Below are positions 25,873 to 35,203 of a stretch of 64,000 nucleotides of DNA, piece by piece. The position numbers and the translations under genes were made by a program. The stretch is from Leifsonia poae (lineage in GTDB: Bacteria; Actinomycetota; Actinomycetes; Actinomycetales; Microbacteriaceae). The stretch spans positions 1 through 64,000 of the forward strand of contig NZ_BSEN01000011.1 of the NCBI RefSeq assembly GCF_027921845.1, written 5' to 3'. Within the stretch, counting starts at the first letter, position 1, and the number at the start of each line of letters is the position of its first letter. The notes under the pieces were generated by a model. It was given only the letters and a program-made list of their open reading frames with translations. It made no database searches and was not told the DNA's origin.

Positions 25873-28074
25873 TTAGGGGGCGGAGCGGCCACTCTCCTTG
25901 TGCAGATTGCCCTTTCGCAGCGCCGAGGGCCACCAGATCGCCGAGCCGATGTCGTACGACGCCGCCGGCACCAGCAGCGAGCGCACCACGACCGTGTCGA
26001 GGAGCACACCGAACGCGACGATGAAGGCGATCTGAACCAGGAACAGGATCGGGATGACGGCGAGCGCTGCGAAGGTCGCGGCGAGCACCACTCCGGCCGA
26101 CGTGATCACACTGCCGGTCATCCCGAGCCCTCGCAGGATGCCCGGCCGGGTGCCGATCCGCAGCGACTCCTCCCGCACCCTCGTCATGAGGAAGATGTTG
26201 TAATCCACTCCGAGCGCCACGAGGAAGACGAACCCGAACAACGGCACCGACGCGTCGGCGCCGGGGAAACCGAAGACGTGGTCGAACACCAGCGCGGAGA
26301 CGCCGAGCGCAGCCGCGTACGAGACGACGACGCTCGCGATCAGCAGCACCGGAGCCAGGATCGACCGCAGGAGCAGCATCAGGATGACCAGGATCACGGC
26401 CAGCACGATCGGGATGATCTTCAGCAGGTCGCTCTGGGCCGTGTCGTTGGTGTCGAGGGCGATCGCCGTGACGCCGCCGACCAGCACCGACGGATCAGTG
26501 GCCGGCAGGGTCGTGCGCAGGTCGCGCACCACGTGTTCGGCCGCCGCGGAGTCGGCCTCCGAGTCGAGTGTCGCGTTGATCAGCACCCGGCCGTCCTCCA
26601 CCACGGGCGGCGCCGCCTGACCGGTCGACGACGGCCGAACGTTGCCGGCGTACAGCGTCGCCGTCGCGATCCCGTCGCTCGACTTCACTGCGGAGAGCAT
26701 CGCATCGGCGTCCGCCTCCTTCGTCACGATGACGACGGGGCTGCCGGAGCCGGCATCGAAGTGCTTCGCGAGAACTTTCTGGCCGTCGACGGCGTCGGAC
26801 TGCGTGAGCACCACATCCGTCTGCTGGACGCCGTTCGCCTTAAGCTGGGTCAGGCCGAGGGCGCAGGCGCCGAGCACGACGAGCGCGACGATCCAGGTGA
26901 CGCGCGGGCGCCGCGCGATGAGGGTGCCGACCCGCCGCCAGAGGCCGCCGATTCCCTCGAGGCCGGCGATCTGCTCCGAGTCGACGTGCTTGTGCTCGTG
27001 CGGGTGCTCGCCCACGAACTTCGGCCGGAAGGGCCAGAACGCCGCGCGGCCGAACACCGCGAGCAGCGCCGGCAGCAGCGTCAGCGCCGACAGGAGTGAG
27101 AAGACGATGCCGATCGCGGCGATCGGCCCGAGGCTCTTGTTGGAGTTCAGATCGGAGAACAGCAGGCACAGCAGCGCCAGGATGACCGTGGCGCCCGACG
27201 CGGTGATCGGCTCGAGGGCAGCACGCCAGGCGCGGCCGATCGCCGCCCACCGCGATTCGACGTGCTCCAGCGACTCGCGGAACCGCGCGACCAGCAGCAG
27301 CGAATAGTCCGTCGCCGCGCCGATCACCAGGATCGACAGGATGCCCTGGCTCTGCCCGCTGAGCTTGATCCACCCCCACAGGGCGAACAGGTAGACGATC
27401 AGGATGGCCGCGCACAGCGCGAAGATCGACGTGAAGAGCACGAGGAACGGCAGCACGATCGAGCGGTAGACGAGCAGCAGGATGACGAAGACCGCACCGA
27501 CCGCGACGAGGAGCAGAATGCCGTCGATGCCGCCGAACGCGCTCACCAGGTCGGCGGTGAGGCCGGCGGGGCCCGTCACCCACGCCTTCGTTCCGGACGG
27601 CAGGTTGTCGTCGACCACCGATCGGAGGTCGGCGACGACCGTCTTCACGTTGTCGGTGTCGACGACCGGCACCACGAATTCGGCCGCCTGCCCGTCGGAC
27701 GACGGGATCGGCCCGGCCACGCTCGTCGTCGCGTCACCGCTCGGCTCCTGCACGCCCGCCACGTCGCCGAGCTGCTCACCGAGCGAGCCGAGCGCTGCGA
27801 GCTGCTGCTGGTCGAGCTTCGCGCCGGTCGTCGACTCGACGACCACGATCGCGGGGATCGCCGACGAGTCGGTGAACTTCTTCTGCCAGTCCTGCACCTC
27901 GGTCGACTCGGCGCTGGCCGGCAGGAACGACGCCTGGTCGTTGCTCGAGACGGAGCTGAGCTTGCCGAACGTCGGTCCGCCGATGCCGGCGGCCACCAGC
28001 CACACCAGGATGAGCACCGAGGGCAGAACCACTCGCAGCCACCGCGGCGGAGTCCAGTCGTGACGAGGTTTCAT
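25873..28074 (-). CDS. MMPL/RND-family exporter
   Basis: A 733-residue membrane protein with two halves, each with a large extracytoplasmic loop and a group of helices: one helix near residue 15-35, a cluster around 170-340, a second single helix after FGRAA, and a final cluster. ALLCLLFSDLNSNKSLGPIAAIGI and FLVALGVDYNIFLMTRVREE are family motifs, with the DYS/DYN pairs that carry protons. MMPL proteins export lipids or drugs using the proton gradient. It has a near-perfect palindrome upstream but no adjacent regulator. Confidence 0.9.
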   Translation of the reverse strand: MKPRHDWTPPRWLRVVLPSVLILVWLVAAGIGGPTFGKLSSVSSNDQASFLPASAESTEVQDWQKKFTDSSAIPAIVVVESTTGAKLDQQQLAALGSLGEQLGDVAGVQEPSGDATTSVAGPIPSSDGQAAEFVVPVVDTDNVKTVVADLRSVVDDNLPSGTKAWVTGPAGLTADLVSAFGGIDGILLLVAVGAVFVILLLVYRSIVLPFLVLFTSIFALCAAILIVYLFALWGWIKLSGQSQGILSILVIGAATDYSLLLVARFRESLEHVESRWAAIGRAWRAALEPITASGATVILALLCLLFSDLNSNKSLGPIAAIGIVFSLLSALTLLPALLAVFGRAAFWPFRPKFVGEHPHEHKHVDSEQIAGLEGIGGLWRRVGTLIARRPRVTWIVALVVLGACALGLTQLKANGVQQTDVVLTQSDAVDGQKVLAKHFDAGSGSPVVIVTKEADADAMLSAVKSSDGIATATLYAGNVRPSSTGQAAPPVVEDGRVLINATLDSEADSAAAEHVVRDLRTTLPATDPSVLVGGVTAIALDTNDTAQSDLLKIIPIVLAVILVILMLLLRSILAPVLLIASVVVSYAAALGVSALVFDHVFGFPGADASVPLFGFVFLVALGVDYNIFLMTRVREESLRIGTRPGILRGLGMTGSVITSAGVVLAATFAALAVIPILFLVQIAFIVAFGVLLDTVVVRSLLVPAASYDIGSAIWWPSALRKGNLHKESGRSAP

Positions 28075-28088
28075 GCCGGCTCCCGAAT

Positions 28089-28104
28089 TTATCTAGCTAG
28101 GTAA
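28089..28104. promoter_or_regulatory. Palindrome in the MMPL promoter region
   Basis: TTATCTAGCTAGGTAA is a 16-bp near-palindrome with one mismatched pair, 15 bp upstream of the MMPL start. It overlaps a possible minus-strand -10 (TAGATA). A MarR- or TetR-type operator is plausible, but no such gene is next to it. Confidence 0.45.
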
Positions 28105-28160
28105 GCAATCAGCCTAGTGTGCAAATTCGAACCATGCCAGCCGGTCGCCGCATCCGGTCG

Positions 28161-28745
28161 TCAGGCGCCCGTGTCGACGAGCTCGGCGCCGGCATGCGCG
28201 AGCTCGGCCAGCGCCGCCTCCGACGAGCGGGGCGCGACACCAGCGACCAGGTCGGTGAGCACCCGCACGCGCTGACCGTGGGACAGCGCATCCAGCGCCG
28301 AGGCGCGGACGCAGTAGTCGGTGGCGATGCCTGCGACATCGATCACGTCGACGCCGTGTTCGTCGAGCAGGTTGTGCACGCTCGAGCCCGCCTCGGTGTG
28401 CCCCTCGAAGATCGAGTAGGCGGGAACACCCTGACCCTTGCGGATGTGGTAGGTCACCTTGTCGGTCTTGAGATCCGAATGATAGGCGGCGCCGTTCGTA
28501 CCGGCCACGCAGTGAACCGGCCAGGTCGTCACGAAGTCCGGTTCGGCATCCGCAGCGAAGTGGCCGCCGTTGTCGTTGCCGGCGTCGTGCCAGTCCCGGC
28601 TCGCGAAGATCACCTTGTACTCGCCGGCATGGTCGGCGAGGTACCGCGTGATCGCCTGCGCCACCGCGGTCCCGCCGTCGACGCCGAGCGCCCCGCCCTC
28701 CGTGAAATCGTTCTGCACGTCGATGATGAACAGGGCCCTGCTCAT
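28161..28745 (-). CDS. pncA: Nicotinamidase
   Basis: A 194-residue cysteine hydrolase that converts nicotinamide to nicotinate in the NAD salvage pathway. The IDVQNDF aspartate, the SRDWHDAGNDNGGHF metal-binding region and the IATDYCVRAS nucleophile cysteine are all present. The ATG at 28745 is chosen; it lies 11 bp after the dacB stop, so it may be co-transcribed with dacB. In mycobacteria this enzyme activates pyrazinamide. The family assignment is firm. Confidence 0.92.
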   Translation of the reverse strand: MSRALFIIDVQNDFTEGGALGVDGGTAVAQAITRYLADHAGEYKVIFASRDWHDAGNDNGGHFAADAEPDFVTTWPVHCVAGTNGAAYHSDLKTDKVTYHIRKGQGVPAYSIFEGHTEAGSSVHNLLDEHGVDVIDVAGIATDYCVRASALDALSHGQRVRVLTDLVAGVAPRSSEAALAELAHAGAELVDTGA

Positions 28746-28756
28746 GGCCGCCTCCG

Positions 28757-30328
28757 TCAGTTGTTGGAGAGATTGTCTCCGCAATGGTAGAAGCCGGTGA
28801 CGAGGGTGTCGATGGCCTGCTTGGCATTGTCGCTCACCGGGCCGAGCGCGAACACGGCGAACGTCAGCTTGGTGCCGTCGGCCGCATCCACGATGCCGGA
28901 CAGCGTGTAGCCGTTGTCGATCCAGCCGGTCTTGGCGTGAACAGCGCCGCGGGCGGCGGCGTTGTCGCCGGTGAACCGGTTGTAACCCGACGCCAGCGTG
29001 CCGGACTCCCCGGAGACCGGCAGCCCGTCGTAGACGACGCCCAGGCCGTTCTCACGATTGAGCACCTTGATGAAGAGGCGGGTGAGATACGACGGCGGAA
29101 CGGCGTTGTCGCCGCTGAGGCCGGAGCCGTCGGCGATGTGGATGCCCGTGGTGTCGATGCCGTACTGCTTGAGCCCAGCGATCACACCGGCGTTCTCGGC
29201 GTCGAAGGTGTTGCCGGCGCCGGTCTTGATCGCGACGAGGCGGGCGAGCTCTTCCATGATCGTGTTGTCGGAGACGCGCATGGCCTGATCGATCAGCGTG
29301 GTCACGGGCTGCGACTGGACGATGCCGATCTGCTGCGCGCCGCCAGGGGCCGTGCCCTGCGTGACCGGCGCGTTCGTGCCGAGGTACTGCTGGAACGACG
29401 CGACGGCGCGGCCGACGGGGTCGGTGCTGCGGGGGGACTCGATCGCCGTCGGGTCGTCGCGGTCGCCATCCACCTGCAGCGCAGTGATGTAGGAGGTCGA
29501 GCCCTCGACGACGCGCTCCTCCTGCTCGTCCCAGCTCGGCTGCCACACCGGGCCGCCGAACAGCGACGTGTCGACGATGATCGAGGTGACGGGCTGGCCG
29601 CCGAGAGCCTGCTTCGCCTGGTCCGCCAGATCCTGCATCTTGGGGGCACCCGTGTAGAACGAGTCCTGACCGCCCGGCAGGCGCGACAGGGTCACGTCAC
29701 CGCCTCCGACGAGCACGATCTGGCCGGGGGTGGCCGTCTTCAGCACCCGCGTCGACACCCGGTAGTCGGGGCCGAGCACGGCGAGCGCGGCGGCGGAGGT
29801 GAGCGTCTTGAGCACGCTGGCCGTCGGGCCGGGCTTGCCGCCGTTGCGGTCGAACATCACCTCGCCGGTCTTGGCGTTGACGACCTGCGCCTCGAGGTTG
29901 CCGAGCCTGCCGTCCTGCGAGAGGCCGGCGACCGAGCAGGTGCGCACCCGGGTGGCGCCGGGAACGGCGGCCGGCACGGCGCGGACCGGCTTCGCGATGG
30001 TCTTCACCGGGGTCGGCGTCGGGGTGGGGGTACGGGTGGCGGACGGAGACGGAGCGACCTCGGCCGTCGCCGGGGTCGCCACCGTGGCGCCGAGCGCGAC
30101 GCTGCCGCCGCCGAGGATCACGAACGCGGCAGCGGCACCGGCGATGATCCAGGCGCGCGGATGCGTGCGGATGGCCGTGAGCAGTCCGCCGAGGGCCGCG
30201 GGCGTGCCCGGGGTCGCCTCGGAGGCCGACGTCGTACCCGGCGTCGGAGTGTGTGAGGGGGTGATGCTCGCCGAGTCAGCGTCGCTGCTTCTCGGCAGGC
30301 CAGTCTCTGGCTGGTCTGGTTCGCGCAT
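28757..30328 (-). CDS. dacB: D-alanyl-D-alanine carboxypeptidase/endopeptidase, S13 family
   Basis: A 523-residue low-molecular-weight penicillin-binding protein with the three PBP motifs: SVLK (SxxK), SDN in VSDNTIMEE and KTG in HAKTGW. A cytoplasmic Ser/Thr-rich head is followed by one membrane helix (about residues 58-85) and a Pro/Thr linker (SATRTPTPTPTP), so the catalytic part is outside the cell. It trims peptidoglycan peptides. The ATG at 30328 is preferred: TACTAT lies 6 nt upstream, so transcription would begin at the start codon (leaderless). pncA follows. Confidence 0.9.
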   Translation of the reverse strand: MREPDQPETGLPRSSDADSASITPSHTPTPGTTSASEATPGTPAALGGLLTAIRTHPRAWIIAGAAAAFVILGGGSVALGATVATPATAEVAPSPSATRTPTPTPTPVKTIAKPVRAVPAAVPGATRVRTCSVAGLSQDGRLGNLEAQVVNAKTGEVMFDRNGGKPGPTASVLKTLTSAAALAVLGPDYRVSTRVLKTATPGQIVLVGGGDVTLSRLPGGQDSFYTGAPKMQDLADQAKQALGGQPVTSIIVDTSLFGGPVWQPSWDEQEERVVEGSTSYITALQVDGDRDDPTAIESPRSTDPVGRAVASFQQYLGTNAPVTQGTAPGGAQQIGIVQSQPVTTLIDQAMRVSDNTIMEELARLVAIKTGAGNTFDAENAGVIAGLKQYGIDTTGIHIADGSGLSGDNAVPPSYLTRLFIKVLNRENGLGVVYDGLPVSGESGTLASGYNRFTGDNAAARGAVHAKTGWIDNGYTLSGIVDAADGTKLTFAVFALGPVSDNAKQAIDTLVTGFYHCGDNLSNN

Positions 30329-30397
30329 CCGGGTATAGTACCCGCGTTCGCTGGGAGCCGGGATCACCGGCTCCCCCGCGCGTGCTCCGCTGGTCGC

Positions 30398-32944
30398 TTA
30401 CGGCAGCACGGCCACGCCGTAGTTGTCGAAGCGCACCGTGGCCGGGGTGCTGGTCGCACTGGCCGAGAGGTAGGCGCGCAGCCCGACGGCTCCGGACGCC
30501 TGCAAGGCCGCCGTCGCATCCGTCGTGCTCACCTGCCACGCAGCCGGCTCGGCCTGCCCCGTCGCCCACACCTTCGCCTGCAAGGTGGTCGGCGCCGTGC
30601 CGAACACCTGCACCCGCAGGGTGAGCTGCTGTCCCGCCGTGTAGGTGAGACCGGGAACGCTCACCGCCTGCAACGCGGCGCCTCCCTGCAGGAGCTGCAC
30701 CTGGACGGCGCCGCTCGCCGCGAGCCAGACGCGACCCTCATAGGCGGCCGTGCCGACGACCCGCCCGAGCGCCGAGACGAAGATCCCGCCGCCCGTCGGT
30801 GGTACGTCCGTGGTGAAGGTCACCGTCGTGTCCGTGCGGCTCGACGAGGCCGAACTCAGCGTCTCCGTCCTCGTGGACCCGGCCGGGGTGTTCATCTGGC
30901 CGGTTCCGGCGGCGACGGAGTAGCCGCCCGCCGCCCCGGAACCCGTCCATGCGCCGCCGACGTCGGCAGTGCCCCATCCGCCGGTGACCGTGCGCTCGAA
31001 GGCGTCGGTCGCCAACGTGTTGCCGACGTTCGGCGACACCGTCACCGACCTGGTCGTCGTGCCCTGACCGCCACGGTTGTCCGTCACCCGGAGGGTGATC
31101 GTGTACGTGCCCGCCGCCGCGTACGTGTGGCCGGCCGTCACCCCCGTCGCCGTGCCGCCGTCGCCGAAGGTCCAGGCGTACGACGCCACGGTGCCGTCCG
31201 GATCACTCGAGGCGCTGCCGTTCACCGACACCGCCAGCCCATTGGGTGTGGCAGTGAACGACGCGATCGGGTTCTGGTTCGCTCCGCCGCCCGCGATCGT
31301 CACCGCGTTGCCCACGCGCGAGATCTGATTGCCGTCGGGATCCGTCACGTACAGCGTGTACGTGTGAGAGCTGCCTCCCGCCAATCCCGTGTCGAGGAAG
31401 CTCATCGCGGGGTGGTTCCAGAACGTCGAGATCTGGTTCACCTGCGAGACCGGATGCGCGGTGTCGCCATCCCGGACCAGCTTGTAGGTGAGATTGACGT
31501 TGTCCTGGTCGAAGGTCGAGGTCCAGGTCACCCTGGCCTGACCCGCCGCCGGCGAGGTCGCGTTGGGGGTCAGCGCCGTGTTGTTGTTCGGTCCGACCCG
31601 GCTCCTGACCACGCTGTCCAGCGCGTACCGGGTGAGGCCGTACTGGGGGATGCTGTTGACGTACGGGAACTCGCCGCCGACGGCGAGGTAGTTGCCGTTG
31701 CCGGAGATGCTCCAGGCCGCCTGTCCCTGACCGGTGTACGAACCGGTCACGTACTGCGGGTACCAGTTCAGCGGGCTCGGCGCCGGCTGGCCCGAGAAGT
31801 TCGCATAGCTGCGGTCACCGTTGTTGGTGAGCGTTCCCGTTCGCGACTTCGAGAACGCGATCGTGTGGTGGTAGGTCCACGGGTTGGTCTGCGGGAATCC
31901 GCCGACGTTGCCGCAGTAGTGCGGGTGGCCCGCCGCATAGAGGGCGTTCCCGAGGGCCCAGACCGAGTAGGTGTCGCCGTGGCAGTCCTCCATCCAGATC
32001 AGGTTGCCGTTCGGGTCCGCCCGGAAGCTGCCCTCGAAGTTGCCGCCCGAACCGAAGACGTAACCCGAGCCGTAGACGCTGTCGGCGGTGGCGACGAGAG
32101 CGGTGATACCGGCTTGGTTGCCCGCGTCGCGGATCACCGAGTTCGCACCGAACGGCAGATTGCCCCCGGTGGAGCCGTTGAGCAGCGCCAGGCCGTAATG
32201 CGCCGCCCCGTTCATGTTCTTGAAGCGACCACCGGCGTAGACCTTGGTGCCGTCCGGGCTCACGGCCATGGCATCGACCACGGTGTCCGCGCTCGCCCCC
32301 CATGAGGTGTCGAGCGAGCCATTGCTCGCGTTGATCCTCGCGATGTAGCCGCGCGGCGTTCCGTTGACGCTGGAGAAGGTGCCGCCGGCGTAGAGGGCGG
32401 TGTTGGTGGCGGCGAGTGCGCGGACCTGGCTCTCCATGATGGGTCGGAAGGAGGGGATGACCTGGCCGGTGGCGGTGCTGATGGCGACGATCCGGTAGTA
32501 GGGGTTGCCGCCTGCGGTGGTGAAGTCGCCGCCGACGTAGATGCGGGATCCGTCGGGTGAGGCCGTGATCGCCAGTGCCTGCGCGTTGAGGGGGACGTTG
32601 AAGCTGGAGATCAGGTTGCCGGTGGTGATGTCGTAGGCGAGCAGGTTGCTGCGCGGGGTGGTGTTCACTCCGGCCGCCGCTCCTGCGGGGCGGGCGGTGG
32701 TGAACTTGCCGGCGACGTAGACGGTGTTGCCGACCACGACCTGCGCCCACGCGACACCATCGATCTGCGTCGTCGGAAGCGGATCAGCACTGACCGTGGG
32801 CGGCGACGCCGGATTGTTGGGATCCGGCGGCATGGTATCGGCAGAGGCGGGCGCGGCGAGCGCTGCGCCCGCGACGACCAGACCGACCGCGGTGATCAGG
32901 GAGGTGAAGAAGCCGATGGCACGGCGAGTAGTGTGGGTGTTCAT
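30398..32944 (-). CDS. Secreted PKD-domain protein with propeller-like N-terminal region
   Basis: An 848-residue exported protein. A signal peptide ends near ASADTM (residue 35-36). Residues about 55-430 contain repeated VYAGG[RD]F and YVGGDF units like a beta-propeller, followed by an FN3-like region, a PKD domain around 555-635 (NQNPIASFTATPNGL, SSDPDGTV, YAWTFGDGG) and a C-terminal jelly-roll-like domain (TLATDAFERTV, VRFDNYGVAVL). Such domains commonly bind carbohydrates or mediate cell-surface contact. No catalytic motif is seen. The ATG at 32944 follows GAGG. Confidence 0.75.
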   Translation of the reverse strand: MNTHTTRRAIGFFTSLITAVGLVVAGAALAAPASADTMPPDPNNPASPPTVSADPLPTTQIDGVAWAQVVVGNTVYVAGKFTTARPAGAAAGVNTTPRSNLLAYDITTGNLISSFNVPLNAQALAITASPDGSRIYVGGDFTTAGGNPYYRIVAISTATGQVIPSFRPIMESQVRALAATNTALYAGGTFSSVNGTPRGYIARINASNGSLDTSWGASADTVVDAMAVSPDGTKVYAGGRFKNMNGAAHYGLALLNGSTGGNLPFGANSVIRDAGNQAGITALVATADSVYGSGYVFGSGGNFEGSFRADPNGNLIWMEDCHGDTYSVWALGNALYAAGHPHYCGNVGGFPQTNPWTYHHTIAFSKSRTGTLTNNGDRSYANFSGQPAPSPLNWYPQYVTGSYTGQGQAAWSISGNGNYLAVGGEFPYVNSIPQYGLTRYALDSVVRSRVGPNNNTALTPNATSPAAGQARVTWTSTFDQDNVNLTYKLVRDGDTAHPVSQVNQISTFWNHPAMSFLDTGLAGGSSHTYTLYVTDPDGNQISRVGNAVTIAGGGANQNPIASFTATPNGLAVSVNGSASSDPDGTVASYAWTFGDGGTATGVTAGHTYAAAGTYTITLRVTDNRGGQGTTTRSVTVSPNVGNTLATDAFERTVTGGWGTADVGGAWTGSGAAGGYSVAAGTGQMNTPAGSTRTETLSSASSSRTDTTVTFTTDVPPTGGGIFVSALGRVVGTAAYEGRVWLAASGAVQVQLLQGGAALQAVSVPGLTYTAGQQLTLRVQVFGTAPTTLQAKVWATGQAEPAAWQVSTTDATAALQASGAVGLRAYLSASATSTPATVRFDNYGVAVLP

Positions 32945-33263
32945 GAGAACCTCGGGCAGGTAACTCAGAGCGACGACATCCGCCAGGATCGATCGCCGCG
33001 CACAGAGCGGGGTGAACGCCTCCGTCTGCAATGGATCGGTTCGCCGCTCACCCCCGGGATGCCATCCATCAGCTGTGGCGGAGGCGGGCGTCGAGTTCGA
33101 TGGACACGGGCCCACCAAACCTGAATTTCTCTCAGCTTTGTAATGGAGCGTACCGCGCTTTCGCCGCGCTGAACCTGTGAAGTCGGGGATTCGCCGAAAA
33201 CAGGCCGGTCGTCCGGCCCGGATAAGCGTTGATTCGTTATCTCCGACACGCGAAGATCGAACG
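32945..33263. other. Intergenic region between divergent genes (319 nt)
   Basis: This stretch separates the PKD-protein start from the lipoprotein start and should hold both promoters. A 6-bp stem with a TCGT loop lies at 33203-33218 (GGCCGG/CCGGCC). An earlier in-frame GTG at 33177 could extend the lipoprotein, but the extension has no family support. I see nothing else that can be named. Confidence 0.4.
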
Positions 33264-33770
33264 GTGGGGACTTCCGTGAGGGGGCGGGCCAGAAGGGTGG
33301 CCGCTATCGCCGTGATCCTCGGTGCGTGGGCGAGCGCCGGACTCTCCGGGTGCGCGCCGACCAGCCAGGTGTGCGTGAGCTGGGCCGATTTCAGCGACCC
33401 CGATGCCGCCTACCGCCAGGCCGACACGGTGGTGGTCGGTCGCGTCATCGGACGCGACGGGATGATGGAGACGAGCCTCGGACCGGCCCGCGCCTACCGG
33501 TTCGCGGTCGAGCGGGCCTACAAGGGCGCCGAGGACTCGTCGACCATCCGGATCGGTTCACGCTCGGACAACTGCGACGGCGGAGGCGGGTACGCGAACG
33601 GCGACCTCCTCGCGAACGACCAGCGCGTGCTCGTCTATGCGTACAGAGACGGCGACGGCCCGGTCACGCTCACGCCGTCGCAAGGAGTGACGGATCTCCC
33701 CTCGGGCACGCCTGTGCCCTTCGGGCGATCGAGCAGTTCCGGAGAAGCGGGCGCCGGCACGCTTCCCTAG
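33264..33770 (+). CDS. Putative lipoprotein of unknown function
   Basis: A 168-residue protein with a lipoprotein signal: basic GRARR head, hydrophobic VAAIAVILGAWASAG and lipobox LSGC. The mature part begins APTSQVCVSWADF and has DADTVVVGRVIGRD-like sequence, a pattern often seen in small cell-surface lipoproteins. GTG at 33264 gives a sensible signal length; GTG at 33276 is also possible. No neighbours suggest a function. The Ser/Gly-rich tail ends GEAGAGTLP. Confidence 0.6.
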   Translation: MGTSVRGRARRVAAIAVILGAWASAGLSGCAPTSQVCVSWADFSDPDAAYRQADTVVVGRVIGRDGMMETSLGPARAYRFAVERAYKGAEDSSTIRIGSRSDNCDGGGGYANGDLLANDQRVLVYAYRDGDGPVTLTPSQGVTDLPSGTPVPFGRSSSSGEAGAGTLP

Positions 33771-33826
33771 TCTTGAAAGCAGCCCCCACCGATGCAGCGG
33801 CAGACCCCGTAGAAAAGGACACCGTC

Positions 33827-34294
33827 ATGAGCCCCACGAACGAGTCAGCGAAGGCCAAGACCTCCAGCGCGCCGGAGACCTTCACGGCCGAGGAACGCGC
33901 GGCCATGAAGGACAGGGCGAACGAAGCGAAGACAAGCGCCCGCCGGGGAAAGGCGACCCCGGCGGACGACCTGGCCGACGTTTTCGAGAAGATCGGCGAG
34001 ATGAGCGAGGACGACCGCGCCATCGCCGAGCGGATCCACGCGCTCGTCACCGAGAACGCTCCGGAACTCCGGGCGAAGCTCTGGTACGGGCAGCCCGCCT
34101 ATGCCAAGGACGGCAAGGTGGTGTGCTTCTTCCAGGCCGCATCCAAGTTCAAGACGCGATACGCCACGCTCGGCTTCAACGAAACGGCGGCCCTCGACGA
34201 TGGCACCCTGTGGCCCGTCGCCTTCGCCGTGAAGGGCCTGACAGCTGCAGACGAGAAGCGGATCGCTGCGCTCCTGAAGAAGGCGGTCGGCTGA
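33827..34294 (+). CDS. DUF1801 domain protein
   Basis: A 155-residue protein with a DUF1801 (iron-chaperone-like) core: residues about 90-150 show LRAKLWYGQPAYAKDGKVVCFFQAASKFKTRYATLGFNE, a conserved group. The N-terminal 60 residues are charged and alanine-rich and likely disordered. Function of the family is unknown. The ATG at 33827 follows an A-rich stretch. A strong terminator is 44 bp downstream. Confidence 0.8.
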   Translation: MSPTNESAKAKTSSAPETFTAEERAAMKDRANEAKTSARRGKATPADDLADVFEKIGEMSEDDRAIAERIHALVTENAPELRAKLWYGQPAYAKDGKVVCFFQAASKFKTRYATLGFNETAALDDGTLWPVAFAVKGLTAADEKRIAALLKKAVG

Positions 34295-34338
34295 TCGATC
34301 GGCTGTCGAGCCGGCTGCAACGGCCGGCCCGAAGCGAA

Positions 34339-34375
34339 ACCCCCGGTCAGACTCTGTGTCTGACCGGGGGTTTTT
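34339..34375 (+). terminator. Rho-independent terminator after the DUF1801 gene
   Basis: Arms at 34339-34352 and 34358-34371 are perfect 14-bp complements with a 5-nt loop and end in five T residues (34371-34375). It also ends the minus-strand tRNA-Thr transcript, although the T-run there is shorter (three). Confidence 0.88.
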
Positions 34376-34378
34376 CGG

Positions 34379-34451
34379 AGCCGCCCAAGGGAATCGAACC
34401 CTTGACCTTCTCATTACGAGTGAGATGCTCTGCCGACTGAGCTAGGGCGGC
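34379..34451 (-). tRNA. tRNA-Thr (CGT anticodon)
   Basis: The minus strand folds into a complete 73-nt cloverleaf: acceptor GCCGCCC/GGGCGGC, D stem GCTC/GAGC, anticodon stem TCTCA/TGAGA with loop CTCGTAA and T stem AAGGG/CCCTT. The anticodon CGT reads ACG codons. CCA is not encoded. Confidence 0.96.
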
Positions 34452-34518
34452 GTGGTCGCTCTTCAGCGGCACACAGGAAGATAGCTTACCCGATCATCGC
34501 GACCGGTTCCGACACCGG

Positions 34519-35193
34519 TCAGCGCACCTGCGTTCCGAGCGCCTGCAACTGCGCGAACGAGCTGCGGAGCCGGTCGGCCAGCGGCTCGACGCCGCCGTGA
34601 TCCGCCCAGCACGACCAGGCGTGACGCATGCCGGCGAACGACACGTAGGTGACCAGACGGGCCCGCTGATGCAGGGTCTCCGGGTCTTCGGCGAGCGACG
34701 GGTCGTCGTGTGCGAGGCGTCGCTGCACGATCGCGGAGAGGGCGTCTTCGAACTGGTGCATGCTCGCCATGCGCTGGGCGAACAGTTCCGGGTTGTCCTT
34801 CAACAGGGCGCGACGCAGCCCGTGCAGCTCGTGCATGCTGCGGGTGTCCGTCTCGTCGGTCGAGACCCCGGTGAGCTCGACCGTGTCGATGGCGGCGATG
34901 AGCAGCTCGCTGATGCCGTCGAGGATGGGCTCGTCGGGGCCGGCGGCGATGAACCGCTCGATGCGCTCCTCCGACGGCAGCTCGGGGAGCTCGCCGATGA
35001 TGGCGGACTCCTTCGACGGGAAGTAGTTGAAGAAGGTGCGCGGCGAGACGTTGGCCACGTGGCTGATCTCGTCGATGGTCACCCGGTCGAAGCCGCGCTC
35101 GCTCGCCAGTTCGAGCGCGGCCAGCTGGATGGCGCGCCGCGTCGCCAGCCTTTTGCGCTCGCGGAGACCCAGTTCTTCCTCTGCCACACTCAT
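34519..35193 (-). CDS. TetR-family transcriptional regulator
   Basis: A 224-residue regulator with the N-terminal helix-turn-helix TIDEISHVANVSPRTFFNYFPSKE and a divergent C-terminal ligand domain. The ATG at 35193 is chosen; the next upstream in-frame ATG lies outside the family alignment. Two overlapping palindromes built on TTGCAC lie just upstream and probably serve as its own operator. The next gene, a TAP-like hydrolase, lies upstream on the same strand; no divergent target is visible. Confidence 0.88.
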   Translation of the reverse strand: MSVAEEELGLRERKRLATRRAIQLAALELASERGFDRVTIDEISHVANVSPRTFFNYFPSKESAIIGELPELPSEERIERFIAAGPDEPILDGISELLIAAIDTVELTGVSTDETDTRSMHELHGLRRALLKDNPELFAQRMASMHQFEDALSAIVQRRLAHDDPSLAEDPETLHQRARLVTYVSFAGMRHAWSCWADHGGVEPLADRLRSSFAQLQALGTQVR

Positions 35194-35203
35194 GCGGTAA
35201 TTA

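Noticed and set aside
33326-33826. N-terminal extension of the DUF1801 gene to 322 codons
   Set aside because: The extension reads through the lipoprotein gene in another frame and is Arg-rich; the ATG at 33827 gives a normal-length protein.
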